Source: JAAFHB01 sp963675995
GTDB lineage: Bacteria > Bacteroidota > Bacteroidia > Bacteroidales > Prolixibacteraceae
Assembly: GCA_963675995.2 (NCBI GenBank)
Contig: CAXXIY010000001.1
Span: 2,170,001-2,234,000, forward strand
Length of the DNA: 64,000 nt
Reading direction: 5' to 3'
Position 1 is the stretch's first letter. The number at the start of each line of letters is the position of its first letter. Positions 46,321-55,600 of this stretch are shown here, piece after piece. The notes under the pieces were generated by a model. That model saw only the letters and a list, made by a program, of their open reading frames with translations, made no database searches and was not told the origin of the DNA. The translations under genes and the position numbers were made by a program.

Positions 46321-47306
46321 GTGAAAACACTCTTCCCACTCGTAATTCTTTTCATTTCAGTTGTCCTTCAGGCTCAGGAAAAGTATTCCCGCACACTTAA
46401 GTTGATGGGATGCCATTATGAGATTACGGTGATTGCATCAAGTGAAGCCGAAGGAAACAAATTTATTGACATTGCGGCAAAGGAAGTAACCCGTATTGAA
46501 AAATTAATTTCTGAATGGGATTCAACAACCCAGATTTCACATGTTAATTTTTATGCCGGGATCAGACCTGTAAAAGTGGATAAAGAGGTTTTTGATTTAA
46601 TCGTTCGGAGTATTAAAATTTCAGAGTTGACCGACGGCGCTTTTGATGTCACCTGGGCCGCATTAAACCAGATCTGGAAGTTCGACGGGTCGATGAAACG
46701 ATTGCCCACCAACGAGGAGGTTGCTGCCGCAGCTGCAAAGGTCGGATATAAAAATATTTTACTGGATGCTAAGAACCTGACGGTTTTTTTAAAGATAAAA
46801 GGAATGCGTCTTGGATTTGGAGGCATCGGTAAAGGTTATGGCGCCGACAAAGGCGCCGAATTATTAAAATCTATGGGCGTTCCCGGCGGCATTATGAATG
46901 CCTCAGGCGATATTACCGCCTGGGGGTACAACCCGATGGTAAACCATGGATGATAGGTATTACCAACCCGTTCAACAAGGAGAAGGTTTTTTCGTGGTTT
47001 CCGTATAACGGGAAATCAATAGGAACCTCGGGGAATTACGAAAACTTTGTGGAATTTGATGGGAAAAGGTATACCCATATCATCGATCCGCGAACAGGGT
47101 GGCCTGTTCATGGCATATCGAGCGTAACCATTTTCGGACCGAATGCAGAACTAGCAACTGCACTTACGAAGGCCATCTTTGTAATGGGTAAGGACGTAGG
47201 AATAAATCTTTTAAAGCAATTTAAGGGAATCGAATTTGTGGTTGTTGATGAGCAAGGCAAGATATATGAATCGGACAATGTAAAAATGTATCATCCTGGC
47301 CGTTAA
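46321..47306 (+). pseudogene. apbE: apbE, FAD:protein FMN transferase, interrupted by a 1-nt frameshift
   Basis: Two adjacent frames together make one full-length ApbE of about 328 aa. The first (GTG 46321 to TGA 46953) carries MGCHYEITV, SEWDSTTQISHVN, DGAFDVTWAAL and GGIGKGYGADKGAELL. The second (from about 46938 to 47306) carries GITNPFNKEKVFSW, GTSGNYENF and YTHIIDPRTGWPV. Adding one G at ACCCGATGG (46931-46939) restores NPDGKPWMIGITNP, the expected family sequence. No slippery heptamer is seen. Either a recent inactivating mutation or an assembly error; both halves are otherwise uneroded. ApbE attaches FMN covalently to Ser/Thr of exported proteins. Confidence 0.85.
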
Positions 47307-47323
47307 TTGAATAAATTTTTTAA

Positions 47324-47536
47324 ATGAAAAACAGAGTTTTAATTTTATTGGTCGCTATGCTGATTCTATCCTCATGTGTAGCTGTAAAAGAGTATAAAAA
47401 AGTCTATCTGAACGATCCGGATATGAAATTGTCATCGCAGGAAAATGAGCGGTTTGAAAGCACTTTTCAGGTATACCGCGAAGGAGCTTCAGGAGCTAAT
47501 GGGGGTAAAACAGGAGGAGGTTGCGGATGCAATTAA
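47324..47536 (+). CDS. DUF4266 small lipoprotein
   Basis: This 70-aa protein has a lipoprotein signal peptide with lipobox LSSC (Cys 17) and a short mature part ending in GGKTGGGCGCN, the signature tail of DUF4266. Just before it lies REGASGAN (about 52-59), which resembles the ApbE flavinylation consensus Dxx(S/T)GAT. The gene sits between apbE and DUF3570 in an arrangement seen repeatedly in bacteria. It overlaps the DUF3570 gene by 16 nt, so the two are co-translated. Function unknown; an FMN-carrying redox lipoprotein is a hypothesis. Confidence 0.8.
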   Translation: MKNRVLILLVAMLILSSCVAVKEYKKVYLNDPDMKLSSQENERFESTFQVYREGASGANGGKTGGGCGCN

Positions 47537-49062
47537 GTCATGATTTAAAAAAAACCTGTATAGGTTTAATCTTCACCATAGGATTACTTAAATCTGCAAC
47601 AGCTCAGATTACCGATTCTACTAAAATTTACAAAAAGAGGGTACTTGAAAATACCGAAGTTGATCTTTTAATGAGCCTTTATAACCAGGACGGCGTCCAT
47701 TCCCCTGTAAATGGTGGAATTGGAACAGAAAAACTTTCGGATAAAACCACGACAATTGTAATTAGTATCCCTTTAAATGCGGATGATGTATTAACTTTTG
47801 ATGCTGGTATTTCTGCTTATACATCAGCATCATCCAGCAATATCAACCCGTTCATGAATTCATCCGCAACCACTTTGAAAAGTCTCTCTTTTGGAACCAG
47901 CGGGCTTAATGCAAGCGGAGCATCCAGTGGCAGCGGTACGGGTGGAAGTGGCAGTGGGGGTGGACCTCCTACACCTCAAAATGCGATTAATCCTGTTGGA
48001 ACTCCATGGCTTGCTTCTACAGGAGCTTCACATGCCGAAAAATTAAAATCGGTTCTCACCAATTATAGCCATACCTCCGATGACCGCAACTTTATCTGGG
48101 GATCAAATGTGTCCTTCTCAAGCGAATTCACCTATTCGTCGTTTGGATTTGGTGGTAATGTCACTAGGTTGTATAATGAAAAGAATACAGAACTTGGTTT
48201 AAAGGGCTCAGTCTTTCTCGACTCATGGAAAAGTATTTATCCGACAGAGCTTAAGGAATATTTAAGAATAGGTCCTCAATTTCAATATTTTGGATATTTT
48301 TATGGTGTGACCATTTTGGATCAGGGAGGTGTTGCATCAACAGCATATCTTCCCGATGGATTTAAATCCTGGAGTCATACAGGCCGGGATTCCTATTCGT
48401 TATCTTTCTATGTATCCCAAATCTTAAGTAAAAGGTTTCAGGCAGCTCTCTTTTTTGACCTTGTTGAACAACAGGGGATGCTATCCACCCCTTATCATCG
48501 GATCTATTTTGTCGATAAACCAAACTATTATATTGGTAATGTCAGTGATATTGCACATTATACATCACCAGCCAATACCGGTGTTTATCAGTTAGCTGAT
48601 GCAATTGAGACTTTACCCTCCACACGGTTCAAAGTTCCGCTTGGGGTGAGAATGAATTATTATATCAATGAAATGTTTGTTCTGAGGAGTTATTACCGAT
48701 TTTATTATGACAACTGGGGACTAAAGGCCCACACTGTAAACCTTGATTTACCGGTTAAACTGAGTCGGACTTTTACCCTTACACCATCGTACCGCTTCTA
48801 TTCACAAAATCAGGTTGATTATTTTGCTCCCTACGAGACCCATCTGTCCTCTGAACGATACTATACATCTGATTATGATCTGTCGAAATTTGTTAGCCGG
48901 CAATACAGTCTTGCATTAAATTATACCCAGATCTTTACCCAATTTAAAATCAAAGCTCTTGGTCTAAAAAATATTAATCTGAAATATAGCCATTATGAAA
49001 GAACTGATGGACTAAAAGCGAATATTTGGTCATTAGGTATAAAATTTTTGGGCGGTGAATAG
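47521..49062 (+). CDS. DUF3570 outer-membrane beta-barrel-like protein
   Basis: This 513-aa protein has a signal peptide (about 1-28, SATAQ). The family start KKRVLENTEVDLLMSLYNQD followed by VNGGIGTEKL is characteristic of DUF3570. A low-complexity Gly/Ser loop lies near 139-160 (SGSGTGGSGSGGGPPTP). The rest is alternating aromatic/polar strands typical of an outer-membrane barrel (YSLSFYVSQILSKRFQAAL, FTLTPSYRFYSQNQ). It ends the cluster thioredoxin-ApbE-DUF4266-DUF3570. A role in moving or anchoring the DUF4266 product is a guess. Confidence 0.82.
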   Translation: MRMQLSHDLKKTCIGLIFTIGLLKSATAQITDSTKIYKKRVLENTEVDLLMSLYNQDGVHSPVNGGIGTEKLSDKTTTIVISIPLNADDVLTFDAGISAYTSASSSNINPFMNSSATTLKSLSFGTSGLNASGASSGSGTGGSGSGGGPPTPQNAINPVGTPWLASTGASHAEKLKSVLTNYSHTSDDRNFIWGSNVSFSSEFTYSSFGFGGNVTRLYNEKNTELGLKGSVFLDSWKSIYPTELKEYLRIGPQFQYFGYFYGVTILDQGGVASTAYLPDGFKSWSHTGRDSYSLSFYVSQILSKRFQAALFFDLVEQQGMLSTPYHRIYFVDKPNYYIGNVSDIAHYTSPANTGVYQLADAIETLPSTRFKVPLGVRMNYYINEMFVLRSYYRFYYDNWGLKAHTVNLDLPVKLSRTFTLTPSYRFYSQNQVDYFAPYETHLSSERYYTSDYDLSKFVSRQYSLALNYTQIFTQFKIKALGLKNINLKYSHYERTDGLKANIWSLGIKFLGGE

Positions 49063-49110
49063 CAGGTCAGTCTACCGATGCTACTCCCGGGATATTTTTT
49101 ATGTTTAATC

Positions 49111-50193
49111 CTATGAATTGTTTATAATAAGGTTCAGAATATTTTTTCCATTTTCATAGGTATAATCTACATTTTGACACCTGGCAAGTATTATTCGTAT
49201 CCCAATGTCATCCTTCATCGTTTCATCCTGAAATGGATTATAGGCTTCGCCGGCACTTTCGCAGATTAAGCTTATGGCACTTATTTTCTCAGAATAGGAA
49301 AGCCTGAGTAGGGTGTTGCTGAAGTTCTTCAGGAGGAGCAGAAGCTCTTCCGCAATATGCAATGTGAATGAAGTAACTGCTGGAGTTAACATATGTTTTT
49401 CGCAAAACACCTGCATGGCAGCCTGTATGGCATATAAATCATAGTTTTCAGAAGTAAGTTGAAAATCAATACTTCGAATTCTGTTTATAAATTCTTTTGT
49501 TTTCTCTTTTTGAGGATGATCAAAAATTTCATCAGGTGTACCCTCCTCATAGATGATACCCTCATCCATATAAAAAATTCGGTTAGACATATTACGGGCG
49601 AACTCCATCTCATGAGTTACAATGATCATTGTCATCCCTTCTTTCGAAAGCCTTCGGATGACCGCTAAAACTTCACTGACCATGGTAGGATCCAACGCAG
49701 ATGTAGGTTCGTCAAAAAGCAGGATTTCAGGCTCCATTGCCATGCACCTTGCAATCGCGACCCGTTGTTTCTGACCGCCGGAGAGTTCATCCGGGAAATT
49801 GTTTGCTTTCTCGGCCAATCCAACCAACTTCAGCAGACCCATCCCTTTTTCCAAAGCCTCCTTCTTTTTTTTTCCTAATAATTTAACAGGTCCGATAATC
49901 AGGTTTTCGATCACAGAAAGGTGTGCATACAGATTGAAAGATTGGAATACCATTCCCATCCGCTGACGTAATTTAGGAACATTGGTAGCTTTATCAAGTA
50001 ATGGGATTCCGTCTATAAAAATTGAGCCGCCAGTAGGTGTTTCCAGCAGGTTAAGACAGCGAAGAAAAGTGCTTTTCCCGGTACCCGATGGGCCAATCAG
50101 AGAAATGATATCCCCTTTATTGATAGTGGCATTTACATCTTTTAAGACTACCAAATCCCCGTAATGCTTTGATAAATTGTTAATTTGTATCAT
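49111..50193 (-). CDS. GlnQ-type amino-acid ABC ATPase with C-terminal HATPase-like extension
   Basis: This 360-aa protein has a standard polar-amino-acid ABC ATPase in its first 240 residues: GPSGTGKST Walker A (about 33-41), LSGGQKQRVAIARCMA, ILLFDEPTSALDP and VTHEMEFARN. The family normally ends here. About 118 extra residues follow. They contain LHIAEELLLLLKNF, GEAYNPFQDE and GIRIILARCQNVDYTYENGK, which resemble a degenerate RsbW-type anti-sigma (HATPase_c_2) domain. The start overlaps the permease-gene stop by 4 nt (translational coupling). The extension could regulate the transporter. Confidence 0.85.
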   Translation of the reverse strand: MIQINNLSKHYGDLVVLKDVNATINKGDIISLIGPSGTGKSTFLRCLNLLETPTGGSIFIDGIPLLDKATNVPKLRQRMGMVFQSFNLYAHLSVIENLIIGPVKLLGKKKKEALEKGMGLLKLVGLAEKANNFPDELSGGQKQRVAIARCMAMEPEILLFDEPTSALDPTMVSEVLAVIRRLSKEGMTMIIVTHEMEFARNMSNRIFYMDEGIIYEEGTPDEIFDHPQKEKTKEFINRIRSIDFQLTSENYDLYAIQAAMQVFCEKHMLTPAVTSFTLHIAEELLLLLKNFSNTLLRLSYSEKISAISLICESAGEAYNPFQDETMKDDIGIRIILARCQNVDYTYENGKNILNLIINNS

Positions 50194-52475
50194 TTCTTCG
50201 TTTCCTTTCTCAAACTTAAACGTTTTCTTTTTGGATCTACGCTAAATTCTATGTAATCGAGAACCAACGTTAAACCCCATGCAATAAAAATATAGATGAT
50301 TGCTGCCATAATCAAAGGGAAAAAGGCATCAAAGGTTCTGCTTCGGATGATGTCGCTTGCTTTTGTCAAATCTTCTACGGCAATATATCCGACAACTGAA
50401 GTCATTTTTATCAGTGAGATAAATTCTCCTTTATAAACCGGCAACACATTCCTCAATGCCTGAGGCATGATGATGTGGATGAATGTTTGAATTTTTGTAA
50501 AACCACCGGCAATGCCTGCTTCGTTCTGACCTTTATCGATGCTTTCAATCGAGGTGCGGAACATTTCAGAAACATACGCTGCAAAATTGATCCCAAAGGC
50601 AATTACGGCGACAAAAACCGGATTTACATTAACTGAGGCAAAAACAATATAGTAGATGATCATTAATAATACCAATACCGGTGTGCCCCTGATGAGTGCA
50701 ATATATATCCCGGCAAATAAATTGAATAATTTATTTTTTGACATCCGAAAAAAGCAGATTACCCCTCCAAGAATCGTTCCGGCAATAGCTGACAAAATGG
50801 AGATTACAATTGTTATCCACAACCCCTTCAATATCATTAGATACCTCTGCTCGTGAACGATATTATTGTAAAAGCTGTTTCCTAATTTTTTTAGGAAGGA
50901 TTCAGGTCGGATTCCACCTTTCTCCTTATTTTCTGAAGAATGACTTACAGGTGATTTAAGTCCTATCCATTTCTCTTTTAAGATAAGGATTGTAGCGCCG
51001 GCAGAAAAGTAGGGATCGGAAAAATCAATTTGCTTTTTTCTTTCCTCCGTAATCATCATTGACGCTGAAATAACATCAATCTTGCCAGATACCAGTGAAG
51101 GTAAAAGACTCCCAAAGGGAATATCTGTCAAAACCAACTTCTTACCCAGCCAGGCAGCATATCGCATCGAAAGTTCCACATCAAACCCTTTCCATATTTG
51201 TCCTATTTTAGAGGTAAACGGAAGACCAATATCACTGACTACACCTACATTTAATTGACCGTTCAGGCTTTGAGAAGGTACATCGGGAATCACTGCGTCA
51301 GTTTGATTCATCCATCGGTCAACCATGGCATCGTATATACCGTTTGCCTTGATTATTTTAAGAAAATGATTGTATTTTGACCGTAATAAAGTGTCTTGTT
51401 TACGAAATCCTGCAGCAATATCAGTTGTGAATATATTCTTTTCCAGGATATCAAAATTGGGATTTTTACTGAAAATCTCCTTTACGGAAGTGTGGTCAAC
51501 AAAAGCAGCATCCACCTTGCCTGCCTGAAGTGCAAGTAACATATCGGGCATTGTGTTAAAGGGATATAGTGATGCGTTGGGATAAGTTTTTGAAGCATAA
51601 GCGTCATGTATCGATCCCATCAATACCCCTAACTTTTTCCCGGACAGCAGCGATTTGGTGTCTGATTTTTGTTGACTGTCAACTCCCTTTTCGGAATTGG
51701 ACTTCTTAACCATGGCTACCAGTCCGCCATTGTAATAACTTTTAGAGAATAGAACTTTTTTGGCTCTTTCCTCAGTGATTGAAATCCCGGCTCCAATCAT
51801 CTCAACTTTACCGGAAATTAACGCAGGTAATAATGCTCCAAACTCAAGATTCACTATTTCGAGGTTTTTCCCCAGTTTCTGAGCGATGTATGATGCAAAT
51901 TCTATGTCGAATCCAACGATATTCCGGTTTTGGTCAATATAGGACATGGGTTCTGTCAATGCTGCAGTACCAAATCGTATTGTTCCATTGGTTGGGTTTA
52001 TTTTTATAAGTGGCATGGCCTTTGGAGGGCCCTGAGCAGGAAACCATCTGGAGGACATATCATTGTAAACCCCATTCCCTTTTATTTCATCTATTAAACT
52101 ATCGATTACTTCTTTTAGTTTTAGATTCTCTTTGTCAACTGCAAATCCATAATTGTCGGGTAAAAGAAGTTCTGATAGAACAACCATTCCCTCTGTCTTT
52201 GCTGCGACATTTTGCAAAACCGGCTGGTCATATACCGTGGCATCCACTTTCCCACTTTGTACAGCTAATGCACAGTCGTAAACACTGTTGTAGTATTCGA
52301 TCTTTGCATCAGGGAATCTTTTTAGGACAAATTTATCTGCAACAGTTCCTGTAGGTACAGCAAATTTCTTGCCCCCTTCCAATGCCGAAAGATTCGTAAA
52401 TGTCGAAACGGTGTCACTGCATGATTCCTGAAGCACCAGGACGAGCAGCAAACTAAACAGTACTAATTTTTTCAT
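50190..52475 (-). CDS. Amino-acid ABC substrate-binding/permease fusion with lobe order 2-1-2-1
   Basis: This 761-aa protein has a signal peptide with a possible lipobox (QESC, Cys 19). Residues 34-144 equal the second half of an SBP_bac_3 domain (GGKKFAVPTGTVADKF to YNDMSSRW). A complete SBP follows at 165-389 (RFGTAALTEPMSYID to YDAMVDRW). Residues 407-503 equal the first half only (LNVGVVSDIGLPFTS to DFSDPYFSAG). A His/Gln/Arg-type permease with about five membrane segments fills 545-750, including the EAA-like SIDKGQNEAGIAGGF loop. It is partner of the downstream ATPase. The half-full-half SBP layout is unusual. Confidence 0.82.
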   Translation of the reverse strand: MKKLVLFSLLLVLVLQESCSDTVSTFTNLSALEGGKKFAVPTGTVADKFVLKRFPDAKIEYYNSVYDCALAVQSGKVDATVYDQPVLQNVAAKTEGMVVLSELLLPDNYGFAVDKENLKLKEVIDSLIDEIKGNGVYNDMSSRWFPAQGPPKAMPLIKINPTNGTIRFGTAALTEPMSYIDQNRNIVGFDIEFASYIAQKLGKNLEIVNLEFGALLPALISGKVEMIGAGISITEERAKKVLFSKSYYNGGLVAMVKKSNSEKGVDSQQKSDTKSLLSGKKLGVLMGSIHDAYASKTYPNASLYPFNTMPDMLLALQAGKVDAAFVDHTSVKEIFSKNPNFDILEKNIFTTDIAAGFRKQDTLLRSKYNHFLKIIKANGIYDAMVDRWMNQTDAVIPDVPSQSLNGQLNVGVVSDIGLPFTSKIGQIWKGFDVELSMRYAAWLGKKLVLTDIPFGSLLPSLVSGKIDVISASMMITEERKKQIDFSDPYFSAGATILILKEKWIGLKSPVSHSSENKEKGGIRPESFLKKLGNSFYNNIVHEQRYLMILKGLWITIVISILSAIAGTILGGVICFFRMSKNKLFNLFAGIYIALIRGTPVLVLLMIIYYIVFASVNVNPVFVAVIAFGINFAAYVSEMFRTSIESIDKGQNEAGIAGGFTKIQTFIHIIMPQALRNVLPVYKGEFISLIKMTSVVGYIAVEDLTKASDIIRSRTFDAFFPLIMAAIIYIFIAWGLTLVLDYIEFSVDPKRKRLSLRKETKK

Positions 52476-52661
52476 AATGATTTATTCCGGAAGACAATGG
52501 CTAAGACTCAAGTTGCTAATTTACGGCATTCCTTTCAATTTTTAAAAGTACATTTTTTTTATACTGTTTGGTAATGTGAGATGGAATATTGTTTAAACCC
52601 GTTTTATGAAGTTTTCCAGGTGAAAAATACCGTAAGATTACCGGATGAGTCGCTATTGTGC

Positions 52662-52669
52662 TATTTTTG
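52662..52669 (+). promoter_or_regulatory. -7 box directly before hflX
   Basis: TATTTTTG is a perfect TAnnTTTG, ending 4 nt before the ATG at 52674. Transcription would start at or next to the start codon, giving a leaderless mRNA. It also rules out the longer frame that begins at 52581. No good -33 element is seen. Confidence 0.5.
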
Positions 52670-52673
52670 CACT

Positions 52674-53885
52674 ATGGCGAAATTATATGATACATCCGTT
52701 CAAAAAGAAAAAGTGGTTATTGTCGGATTGATTACCGGCCGGCAGGATGAGAAACAGGCAAATGAATACCTCGATGAGCTTGATTTTTTAGTAGATACGT
52801 CAGGTGGCGAGGTTTGGGAACGGTTTGTCCAGCGATTGGATAATCCGAATACAGCGACCTTTGTAGGTAGTGGTAAGTTGAAGGAAATTGCTGATTTTGT
52901 CAGAGTTCATGCTATTGATGCTGTAATTTTTGATGACGAACTCACTCCGACACAAATCAGGAATTTAGAACCTGCACTTGAATGTAAAGTTCTGGACCGT
53001 ACCAATCTAATACTCGATATCTTTGCCCAGCGGGCACAAACTGCCCATTCCAAAACTCAGGTAGAGTTAGCCCAATGTAAATATATGCTTCCGCGTTTAA
53101 CACGTTTGTGGACGCATCTTGAAAGGCAACAGGGTGGGATTGGGACGCGCGGACCGGGTGAGTCACAGATCGAAACAGATAAGCGGATCATTCTCGACAG
53201 AATCTCGTTTTTAAAGGTTCAGCTGGAAAAGATCGACAGTCAGATGATGACTCAGCGGCGCAACCGCGGGAAGATGGTCAGAGTAGCACTGGTGGGTTAT
53301 ACCAATGTCGGGAAATCAACTATTCTGAACCTGATCAGCAAGTCGGATGTTTTTGCGGAAAATAAATTGTTTGCTACACTCGATACCACGGTCCGAAAAG
53401 TGGTCATTGGGAACTTACCCTTCCTGTTAACTGATACGGTAGGTTTTATCAGGAAATTACCCCATCATCTGGTAGAGTCTTTTAAATCAACGCTTGATGA
53501 GACCCGCGAGGCAGATCTGCTGATTCATGTGGTGGATATTTCCCACCCAGGTTTCGAATCACAGGTTGAAGTGGTGAATAAAACACTTGCAGAGATTGGA
53601 GCAGCGGATAAACCAATGATCTATCTTTTCAATAAAATTGATGCTTTCACCTATCTTGAAAAAGAAGAGGACGATCTTTTACCCTCAACGAAAGATAACA
53701 TGAACCTTGAAGATTGGAAAAAATCATGGATGGGGAAACATGAGAATATTTCACTTTTTATCTCGGCCAAAGAGAAAATCAATATTGAAGATTTCAAAAA
53801 GGTAATCTATGAGGAGGTTAAAGGTATTCATATTAAGCGGTTCCCATTTAATGATTTCCTTTACCAGGTGTTTGATGAAGAGTAA
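52674..53885 (+). CDS. hflX: GTPase HflX
   Basis: This 403-aa protein has an N-terminal HflX domain (about 1-190; GSGKLKEIADFVRVHAIDAV, FDDELTPTQIRNLE, ERQQGGIGTRGPGESQIETD) and a Ras-like G domain with GYTNVGKST (G1), DTTVRKV, DTVGFIRKLPHHLVESF (G3 and switch II) and NKID (G4). HflX splits stalled or stressed 70S ribosomes. Start chosen at ATG 52674, since the upstream extension carries the promoter and has no family counterpart. Confidence 0.92.
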   Translation: MAKLYDTSVQKEKVVIVGLITGRQDEKQANEYLDELDFLVDTSGGEVWERFVQRLDNPNTATFVGSGKLKEIADFVRVHAIDAVIFDDELTPTQIRNLEPALECKVLDRTNLILDIFAQRAQTAHSKTQVELAQCKYMLPRLTRLWTHLERQQGGIGTRGPGESQIETDKRIILDRISFLKVQLEKIDSQMMTQRRNRGKMVRVALVGYTNVGKSTILNLISKSDVFAENKLFATLDTTVRKVVIGNLPFLLTDTVGFIRKLPHHLVESFKSTLDETREADLLIHVVDISHPGFESQVEVVNKTLAEIGAADKPMIYLFNKIDAFTYLEKEEDDLLPSTKDNMNLEDWKKSWMGKHENISLFISAKEKINIEDFKKVIYEEVKGIHIKRFPFNDFLYQVFDEE

Positions 53886-54176
53886 TTGATCGACAATTCT
53901 GCCAATTATCCTCAAATGGTATCGTTCTATAATTTTTCGATTTCCATCGCGTTTAAACCTTTAGCTTTGGAAATATCTGAATATGATACAGAGAGCTTCT
54001 TGAGTTCATGCGTAACCATAAAAATTGTAATTTCTTTACTTTGAATTTGGGGAGTTCTATAAAGACAAATTCAAATAAGAAAACTTTTCATGAGATGCAG
54101 ATGTTCATATTTTTTTTAAGTCAATTCATTTTTCGATTCAAGATCACACATAAATATATCTCCAACATAAATATTC
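53886..54176. other. Intergenic stretch, no gene seen
   Basis: Holds a TAGCTTTG -7-like box at 53962-53969 but no supported gene. The only frame here (54008-54217) runs through the terminator and has no family features. Confidence 0.5.
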
Positions 54177-54210
54177 GAAAAAAAGCCGCCATTAGGGCAG
54201 CTTTTTTCGA
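54177..54210. terminator. Bidirectional terminator after asd
   Basis: The inverted repeat CGAAAAAAAGCCGCC / GGCAGCTTTTTTCG has an ATTA-type loop and U-runs on both strands. It ends asd, which stops at 54240 on the minus strand. Confidence 0.8.
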
Positions 54211-54239
54211 ATGGTAATATCCATCGCAGGTAAAGTTTT

Positions 54240-55250
54240 TTATTTTACGACTCCTTCTTTAATAAGATATTCTGCAATCTGAACAGCATTTAATGCGGCG
54301 CCTTTTTTAATCTGATCAGAGACTGTCCAGAATGCTAATCCATTGGGATTGGAGATGTCTTTGCGAATCCTTCCCACAAATACCTCATCCCGTCCGGCAA
54401 GCAGCAACGGCATTGGATATTCTTTTTTCGCGGGGTTATCAATCACGATTACTCCATCGGCATTTCCGAAAGCCGTTCTGGCATTTTCGAGGGAAATTTC
54501 CTTTTCTGTTTCAACCCAGATAGCTTCAGAATGAGCCCTAAGAACAGGAACACGTACCGCTGTCGCACTCACCATAACATCGGAATGCATGATTTTCCGG
54601 GTTTCGTGAAACATCTTCATCTCCTCTTTGGTATAATCATTATCTGTGAATACATCGATATGAGGAATGAGATTTTGAACAAGCTGATAGGCAAATTTAG
54701 ATACAGTGGGCTCTTCTCCGGCAGCAACCTGAACCGTCTGTGCCTCTAGTTCATCCATTCCTGAGGCTCCTGCTCCGCTTGCACTCTGATAGGTTGCAAT
54801 ATGAACTTTTTTGATATGTGAAATATCCTCAATGGGTTTTAAAGCGACAACCAGCTGTATGGTGGTGCAGTTGGGATTGGCAATAATCCTGCGAGGCATA
54901 TTTTTAGCATCTACAGCATTTACCTCGGGTACAACCAGCGGAATATCTTTCTCCATACGGAAAGCGCTGCTGTTATCAATCATTACCGTTCCAAATTTTG
55001 TAATCGTTTCTGCATACTCTTTTGAGATCCCTGCACCTGCCGATACTAAGGCAATATCAATGCCTTTAAAATCATCGTTATGTTGTAACTCTTTGACGAG
55101 TAGTTTCTTCCCTTTAAAAGTGTATTCTCTTCCAGTGCTCCGTGCCGAACCAAATATAATTAGTTCATCAAGCGGAAAATTGCGTTCATCCAGGACGCGA
55201 AGGAACTCTTGTCCTACTGCGCCGCTAACACCAACTATTGCTATTCTCAT
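54240..55250 (-). CDS. asd: Aspartate-semialdehyde dehydrogenase
   Basis: This 336-aa protein has RIAIVGVSGAVGQEFLRVL (NADP loop), the catalytic cysteine in NPNCTTIQLV (about 127-136), QSASGAGASGMDEL, and the catalytic His region VLRAHSEAIWVE. It converts aspartyl phosphate to aspartate semialdehyde for Lys, Met, Thr and diaminopimelate synthesis. It is alone on the minus strand with its own terminator. Confidence 0.93.
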   Translation of the reverse strand: MRIAIVGVSGAVGQEFLRVLDERNFPLDELIIFGSARSTGREYTFKGKKLLVKELQHNDDFKGIDIALVSAGAGISKEYAETITKFGTVMIDNSSAFRMEKDIPLVVPEVNAVDAKNMPRRIIANPNCTTIQLVVALKPIEDISHIKKVHIATYQSASGAGASGMDELEAQTVQVAAGEEPTVSKFAYQLVQNLIPHIDVFTDNDYTKEEMKMFHETRKIMHSDVMVSATAVRVPVLRAHSEAIWVETEKEISLENARTAFGNADGVIVIDNPAKKEYPMPLLLAGRDEVFVGRIRKDISNPNGLAFWTVSDQIKKGAALNAVQIAEYLIKEGVVK

Positions 55251-55600
55251 ATTGCTTCAGAATTAATAACTAAATAATGCAAACTCCGATTAATTGTTCT
55301 ATTCGTTTGTCAGGGCAAAAATATTCATTTTTCTTAATAATTTGTGAAATATGGATAAAAATATTTACGAATTTATTTTTTGTCTGCTATTTTTTGCACC
55401 ATATGAAAGCAAATAGAATGTTATGTTCAATTGTATGCCTCTTTGAAGACGACATTTTTCAGCTCTTAATTACCCTCAAAATCGAAAAGGACAAATGCCA
55501 GTTTAATTTGGCTCTGTCAGGGCATTTGAATACAATTTAAATTAACACTGGTAACAGAAACCCCATAATTGCTTTTTGTCATCCATAGAATACTTAAATT
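55251..55600. other. Intergenic region with asd promoter element
   Basis: On the minus strand TATTTTTG (55316-55323) fits the -7 consensus for asd, about 65 nt upstream of the ATG. An inverted repeat CAAATGCC/GGCATTTG (near 55495-55531) lies in the rest. No gene is supported. Confidence 0.4.

Noticed and set aside
54008..54217. 69-aa frame downstream of hflX
   Set aside because: Its C-terminus is translated from the asd terminator hairpin, and its composition is that of AT-rich spacer.
55277..55540. 87-aa frame upstream of asd
   Set aside because: It overlaps the asd promoter region, has unlikely composition and no family features.
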